Assembly (NCBI GenBank): GCA_014729955.1
Contig: WJJA01000042.1
Span: 1 to 7,154, forward strand
Direction: 5' to 3'
Source of the DNA: a bacterium
GTDB taxonomy: Bacteria; Electryoneota; Electryoneia; Electryoneales; Electryoneaceae
DNA: 7,154 nt
The stretch's first letter is position 1. Each line of letters begins with the position of its first letter. A program made the translations under genes and the position numbers. The notes under the pieces are model-generated. The model made no database searches. It worked only from the letters and a program-made list of their open reading frames with translations, and was not told where the DNA came from. Below, piece by piece: positions 7,101 to 7,154 of this stretch.

Positions 7101-7154
7101 CACCGGCTGGGCGACCCGCGGTGAGCTGGACGATCTGTGGGATCCCATCATCAA
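1054..7154 (+). CDS. Giant secreted multidomain (Fn3 / Reg / MAM-like / nidogen-like) surface protein, 3' partial
   Basis: Open frame of 2033 complete codons from ATG 1054 to the window edge, with no stop reached. The start is supported by AGGAG at 1040-1044 (9-nt spacing), by an in-frame upstream TGA at 991-993, and by an immediate signal peptide: basic MRK, a hydrophobic core at residues 6-21, and likely cleavage after A22 or A23. The rest is a chain of beta-sandwich modules: two nidogen-like, two MAM-like, six carboxypeptidase-regulatory-like and three Fn3 domains (two interrupted), then the start of an Ig-like region. I see no protease, glycosidase or other catalytic motif. Six Cys and nine Lys occur in 2033 residues, and Asp/Glu are abundant. 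I infer an extracellular adhesin or scaffold. A C-terminal sorting or anchoring domain is expected beyond the window but not seen. Existence of the gene is near certain; its function is not. Confidence 0.96.
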   Translation, partial: MRKAPWVVAVLMLLIWTVAGIAATPAEKAEIEAALQALDNGQNITLQQKQLLQREGIVPGTRSSNLDEFGGPDDYGYAYIDSQEPDGPTYDWVDITTSGTEITGFIDDNRVGPIALTDFSINFYGETYSEFWVESNGAIKFSSDYFSLGNQQIPSSYDYPFIAWFWDDMDPAGTATSQCFYEETTFGGQDALIISFIDWNEYPDSSPGMVTAQVIFLADGGVVMQYESLEGDIDIAGCTIGIQGDGDTGLNYLYNGTPEGLPMAELAISYYLLEEDATVQGFVSDDATGDPIEGAMVTAGGGSGTTDATGWFQFDAYSGPTALTAAADGYFDYSQDVTLAEGTNNYNIDLEPVPEPDFSTDFEADDGGFEVVYQESVTDTWEWGDVVLEPDAANSGTKVWGVNLDGDYENNADDILAYPVPFTVTNAGAFATYYHWVHYEFGYDGYCVVVSTDGGTTWETVDLDQYNDDYVSGLGTAGFTGSAGVWEEVTVPLGAWDGQSIMMGFRHASDFSVNSYSGVSIDDVAMTGIAGPGAIAGTVTDSDTGDPIEGVEVSAFQDDELVTMSTTGADGMYELSPLAPGFYDVEFETFGYEFESFSNVQVTAGEVNTLDVSLAPVTDMTRVYGTVMSMDTPDTPVGSTIVRILGGTADMSTTTDENGEFDFGAENMVLLGDYEIQVNYTQPGVNGFHDEYYDVTLELNNPSIDLELPEVLPPTNPTFTADDGSFTVMWDPPLNHPGDLDNLRFRINMLRNQVAGIESGEKRNEGLADLRAELAHLEAVLSHYENSGSGELDELPEDFLGYRLRVEGELLPDIFPNESASVTGLMNGRLYEAEVAADYGYGEATLVFSDVVSGRPLPAGYEVSTGTFEWVEIRTNDLGTHPLLGDDSATNLFDMGMTFNFYGDAYDQINIGANGGSSFTYSSTYFSFVNQVIPNTATPNAGVHPFWDDFDCDNSDDYGVWHYYDEDENDFIVTWYTSPYPSPPLDQFAEFQMILDGDTGAIKFQFNESENPWSGFTPTVGIENADGTEAVTIDHATITDESAFVISVPEVEWQAFVGTITDTWTENGVAGAHVMVTDQNGYITEVTSDMNGEYVVLVDPDAGPYDMEVTADGYSDYSATGLTTGDEFETVYDFDMDPWGSISGTVTGSEAGNPAIEGVFITVTDDLDNQWTATTDADGYYEITREIEDFSGDRTFTVEGGIGPYEPYNSDPFSFPEGEFGVVHDFMMDPLSPESPPLITGIDTEFDNGVNVSLAPPSGFAGQVETFPIYQDDVPDNFLTWDTNLTEDWHLGGIVDIIPTSQDVTVLSVDIRMKDLDDGFPGWPDGTIDPVIFNVWNDAGDGTPGDIVWESEQMMIEEGDPWLTIEPGVTTTPIFFVTFHHPAPISGREGIALDEAPTAPGRVWGISTGDWTILGPTTYGDPFIAPTVQYLPDGGADMVTGRFNMTAPEGSLPDLSDKESTAYDVETAPMDRFADIPYVPRHSEIPFVDELDEVLSYNVQYSTDEGTTWEDANTEPIDPEEGIPFFAEIGSDYEDMDIQIRANAWVEDPEGGEDILSNWSNPETVSFNMAPAMVDDLSWEAEELDITLTWAAPTTNADGTDLVDLESYTIWQEVDGEFVELGTTTDLNYTWEAPELYQSYVLAVTARDEVPNHSVPSVREVLSGTAYLFDDFEEDVGPWDMTSDGDWEWGEVTLNPSNANSGLSAWGAPLNASSYNNNSYDRLTGQVEIMVTDPNAFLAFSHWFYYETGWDGYNVQVSADMGETWEVIHPVGGYPDDSVVGLDSEPGFTSNGQQWSQIRFPLGDYVGQVIQISWVHGTDGSVTGYYGVTIDDAGVWGAGEPAYGSISGTNVHDCDGNPIEGVRVWLMGTPIETFTDANGDFFIEEVPVGFFDIEMSHDFYWTHMMEDMEVVEDETLEINDVEMTNPEAETSVTTLEMTVYLDGENPWVSEGSFMIDNVGCGPVEWDTDLNVLSTPWDDMTARREGGGMSFEEYFDNMERVEYNESETNPSQNGPVNTGWATRGELDDLWDPII
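1261..1878 (+). other. Nidogen-like beta module, copy 1 (residues 70-275)
   Basis: The module opens with GGPDDYGYAYIDSQEPDGPTY, a lead-in I associate with secreted proteins of uncultivated FCB-type bacteria. Next come YDWVDI, then FSINFYGETYSEFWVESNGAI, then FIAWFWDDMDP. The series W-[VI]-[DE]-I, NFYG, SNG and FWDD is typical of this secreted beta-sandwich type. A second copy in the same protein (residues 868-1049) shares these landmarks in the same order. Two cysteines, C179 and C238, lie here and could form a disulfide. Family naming is by landmark recognition, not a profile search. Confidence 0.6.
1882..2109 (+). other. Carboxypeptidase regulatory-like module Reg1 (residues 277-352)
   Basis: The pattern is V-x-G-x-V-[ST]-D...TGDPIEGAMVTAGG...TTDATGWFQF...ADGYFDYSQDV. 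This is the signature of the CarboxypepD_reg / CNA-B-like seven-strand beta-sandwich: GxVxD, then PIxGAxV, then TDxxGxF, then a GY near the end. Such modules act as rigid spacers or adhesive units in secreted proteins and carry no active site. It lies directly between nidogen-like copy 1 and MAM-like copy 1. Confidence 0.8.
2122..2643 (+). other. MAM / cleaved-adhesin-like jelly-roll, copy 1 (residues 357-530)
   Basis: The module begins with FSTDFEADDGGF, continues WEWGDVVLEPDAANSGTKVWG, then HWVHYEFGYDGYCVVVSTDGGTTWE, then WEEVTVPLGAWDGQSIMMGFRH, and closes with GVSIDDVAM. The ordered landmarks (FE, WxxG, sGxxxWG, hWxxxEfGyDGxxVxvStDgGxtW, W..v.l..w.Gq, iDDv) match the jelly roll found at the C-terminus of immune inhibitor A-type peptidases and in gingipain-type cleaved adhesins. 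These domains usually bind carbohydrate or protein. No peptidase domain accompanies it here. A diverged second copy lies at residues 1668-1838. Confidence 0.72.
2650..2901 (+). other. Carboxypeptidase regulatory-like module Reg2 (residues 533-616)
   Basis: This is the most canonical Reg copy in the protein: GAIAGTVTDSDTGDPIEGVEV, then TTGADGMYELSPLAPGFYDVEFETFGYE, then a closing strand near LDVSLAP. It begins three residues after MAM-like copy 1 and leads directly into Reg3, forming a tandem pair. It has the full set of landmarks: GTVTD, PIEGV, DGxYxLxxLxxGxYxVxFxxxGY. Confidence 0.87.
2914..3180 (+). other. Carboxypeptidase regulatory-like module Reg3 (residues 621-709)
   Basis: VYGTVMSMDTPDTPVGSTIV replaces the usual GTVTD...PIEG opening. 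TTTDENGEFDFG and GDYEIQVNYT follow, and the last strand is IDLELPE. It is more diverged than Reg2. A 9-bp tandem duplication (GATACCCCG twice, 2944-2961) encodes a DTP-DTP step in the loop where the other copies have TGxPIEG. Confidence 0.68.
2944..2961 (+). repeat. 9-bp tandem duplication inside Reg3
   Basis: GATACCCCG occurs twice head to tail, in frame, giving Asp-Thr-Pro twice. It falls in a surface loop of the Reg3 module, where a small in-frame expansion would be tolerated. It could be a slippage product. Confidence 0.8.
3190..3609 (+). other. Fibronectin type III domain 1 with an inserted helical hairpin (residues 713-852)
   Basis: The host Fn3 is recognised by PPTNPTFTADDGSFTVMWDPP (A and B strands), by FLGYRLRVEGELL (C strand, the usual L-x-GY-x-[VL] motif), and by SASVTGLMNGRLYEAEVAADYGYGEA (E to G strands, the usual T-x-L-x-x-x-x-x-Y-x-x-x-V). 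About 60 residues separate the WDPP element from FLGYRL, where a normal Fn3 has about 10-15. That extra stretch is a helical insert. Confidence 0.75.
3265..3447 (+). other. Predicted antiparallel coiled-coil hairpin inserted in Fn3-1 (residues 738-798)
   Basis: Helix 1 has hydrophobic positions L740, L743, I747, L750, V754 and I757, spaced 3-4-3-4-3. A polar turn follows (ESGEKRNEG). Helix 2 has L767, L770, L774, L777 and L781, spaced 3-4-3-4. There is no Gly or Pro within helix 2. The segment carries six basic residues (R744, R746, R751, K762, R763, R771) in 28, unlike the rest of this acidic protein. Coiled coil is inferred from spacing alone. Confidence 0.7.
3655..4200 (+). other. Nidogen-like beta module, copy 2 (residues 868-1049)
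   Basis: FEWVEI, MTFNFYGDAYDQINIGANGG, then VHPFWDDFDCDNSDDYG, then FIVTWYTS, then FAEFQMILDGDTGAIKFQF, ending in TVGIENADG. The same ordered landmarks as copy 1 (WVEI, FNFYG, NG, FWDD, strand, mIl.dG.i.fqf, vGIe) show an internal duplication. The 'GYAYIDS' lead-in of copy 1 is absent, so this copy is internal rather than N-terminal. It follows Fn3-1 directly. Confidence 0.62.
4207..4467 (+). other. Carboxypeptidase regulatory-like module Reg4 (residues 1052-1138)
   Basis: FVGTITDTWTENGVAGAHVM, then VTSDMNGEYVVLVDPDAGPY, then MEVTADGYSDYSATG and a closing acidic strand FDMDPWG. GTITD, VAGAHV, NGEYV and ADGY correspond to the family landmarks. It runs straight into Reg5. Residues 1050-1249, covering Reg4 and Reg5, contain 43 Asp/Glu and only two basic residues, both Arg. 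Confidence 0.8.
4471..4746 (+). other. Carboxypeptidase regulatory-like module Reg5 (residues 1140-1231)
   Basis: GSISGTVTGSEAGNPAIEGVF, then TTDADGYYEITREIEDFSGD, then a longer loop rich in Pro, Tyr and Gly before the closing strand VVHDFMMD. GTVT, PAIEGV and TDADGYYEI are clear family landmarks. The second half is longer than in Reg2. Confidence 0.78.
4759..5757 (+). other. Fibronectin type III domain 2 split by a large insert (residues 1236-1568)
   Basis: The first part is PPLITGIDTEFDNGVNVSLAPPSG (residues 1236-1259), which reads as Fn3 strands A and B ending in the x-PPSG turn. The fold appears to resume with LSYNVQYSTDEGTTW (1495-1509) as strand C and finish with IQIRANAWVEDPEGGEDILS and NWSNPETVSF, the usual R-x-x-A...SxWSxPxxV ending. 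The 1260-1490 segment between them is an insert. The splitting is inferred from where the Fn3 landmarks fall. Confidence 0.6.
4831..5523 (+). other. Beta-rich inserted block in Fn3-2 (residues about 1260-1490)
   Basis: Residues 1260-1431 read as a compact beta domain: HLGGIVDIIPTSQDVTVLSV, then VIFNVWNDAGDGTPGDIVWE, then FFVTFHHPAPISGREGIALD, then VWGISTGDW. The phrase 'iwnD.gdGtPG.ivwes' is typical of jelly-roll domains in secreted bacterial proteins whose first strands follow an Fn3 'PPSG'. Residues 1432-1490 are a linker rich in Pro, Asp and Ser. A homolog of known function is not recognised. Confidence 0.55.
5767..6048 (+). other. Fibronectin type III domain 3, uninterrupted (residues 1572-1665)
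   Basis: PAMVDDLSWEAEELDITLTW (strands A and B), AAPTTNADGTDLVDLESYTI (B-C loop and strand C), then LGTTTDLNYTWEAPELYQSY, then VLAVTARDEVPNHSVPSVRE. The landmarks L-x-W-x-x-P, ESYTIW, Y-x-L-x-V-x-A and S-x-PS are all present. The B-C loop is of normal length, which makes this copy the internal reference for the two interrupted Fn3 domains. Confidence 0.85.
6055..6567 (+). other. MAM / cleaved-adhesin-like jelly-roll, copy 2 (residues 1668-1838)
   Basis: LFDDFEEDVGPWDM, then WEWGEVTLNPSNANSGLSAWG, then LAFSHWFYYETGWDGYNVQV with SADMGETWE, then WSQIRFPLGDYVGQVIQISW and GVTIDDAGVWG. It aligns with copy 1 through WEWG-x-V-x-L-x-P-x-x-ANSG-x-x-x-WG, HW-x-x-YE-x-G-x-DGY and the closing IDD. It follows Fn3-3 and precedes Reg6, so the MAM-like then Reg order seen at residues 357-616 recurs here. 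Confidence 0.75.
6574..6834 (+). other. Carboxypeptidase regulatory-like module Reg6 (residues 1841-1927)
   Basis: YGSISGTNVHDCDGNPIEGV with RVWLMG, then TDANGDFFIEEVPVGFFDIE, then SHDFYWTHMMEDMEVVEDET and a closing strand. NPIEGVRV, TDANGDFF and VPVGFFDIEM are standard landmarks. GTxxD is replaced by GTNVHDCDG, which includes C1854. The tail is unusually Met- and Glu-rich. Confidence 0.8.
6841..7154 (+). other. Start of a C-terminal Ig-like (ASH/BACON-type?) region, cut by the window edge
   Basis: TTLEMTVYLDGENPWVSEGS, then FMIDNVGCGPVEWDTDLNVL. The 'f.i.N.G.gpl.W....' pattern resembles Ig-like repeats (ASH or BACON type) that precede C-terminal anchors in secreted bacterial proteins. Residues 1970-2033 then become polar and low in predicted beta strand (FEEYFDNMERVEYNESETNP, GPVNTGWATRGELDDLWDPI), which may be a linker to the next domain. 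Assignment is weak. Confidence 0.35.

Noticed and set aside
1..7154. CRISPR array, tRNA or rRNA gene, insertion sequence transposase
   Set aside because: No regularly spaced repeats, no tRNA-like fold with TTCGA/CCA landmarks, no rRNA core sequence and no transposase motif were seen on either strand.

Overview
The window holds one very large protein-coding gene, cut off by the right edge, preceded by about 1.05 kb of non-coding DNA. The gene starts at ATG 1054 on the + strand and stays open for 2033 complete codons with no stop. I read it codon by codon and saw no frameshift. It encodes an exported, very acidic, lysine-poor, multidomain protein assembled from beta-sandwich modules.

Module order (residues): signal peptide (1-22); short helical N-terminal segment; nidogen-like beta module 1 (70-275); carboxypeptidase-regulatory-like module Reg1 (277-352); MAM/cleaved-adhesin-like jelly roll 1 (357-530); Reg2 and Reg3 (533-709); Fn3-1, interrupted by a helical hairpin (713-852); nidogen-like module 2 (868-1049); Reg4 and Reg5 (1052-1231); Fn3-2, interrupted by a beta-rich block of about 230 residues (1236-1568); an uninterrupted Fn3-3 (1572-1665); MAM-like jelly roll 2 (1668-1838); Reg6 (1841-1927); and the start of a further Ig-like region. 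No catalytic motif is visible. The likely role is a surface or secreted adhesin or scaffold, and any sorting signal would lie beyond the window.

Upstream, positions 1-540 carry no convincing gene. They contain a 132-bp MITE-like element with 8-bp terminal inverted repeats (110-241) and a REP-like folded element (325-379). A good sigma70-type promoter, TTGACT-N16-TATAAT, sits at 701-728. It would produce a leader of about 320 nt with a series of hairpins and a possible 19-codon upstream ORF, ending at a clear Shine-Dalgarno (AGGAG, 1040-1044).

Organism: a bacterium of moderately high G+C. The combination of Reg, Fn3, MAM-like and nidogen-like modules in a giant secreted protein, the 'GGPDDYGYAYIDS' type N-terminal motif, and the REP-like intergenic DNA suggest an uncultivated lineage of, or near, the FCB group (Calditrichota, KSB1, Electryoneota, Fermentibacterota or Eisenbacteria-like). 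This placement is inference from architecture only.

The most unusual points are: two of the three Fn3 domains are interrupted at the same loop by unrelated inserts, one of them a heptad-perfect coiled-coil hairpin; lysine is almost absent (9 in 2033 residues); and the leader is long and structured. Long open frames on the minus strand inside the gene are codon-usage shadows.
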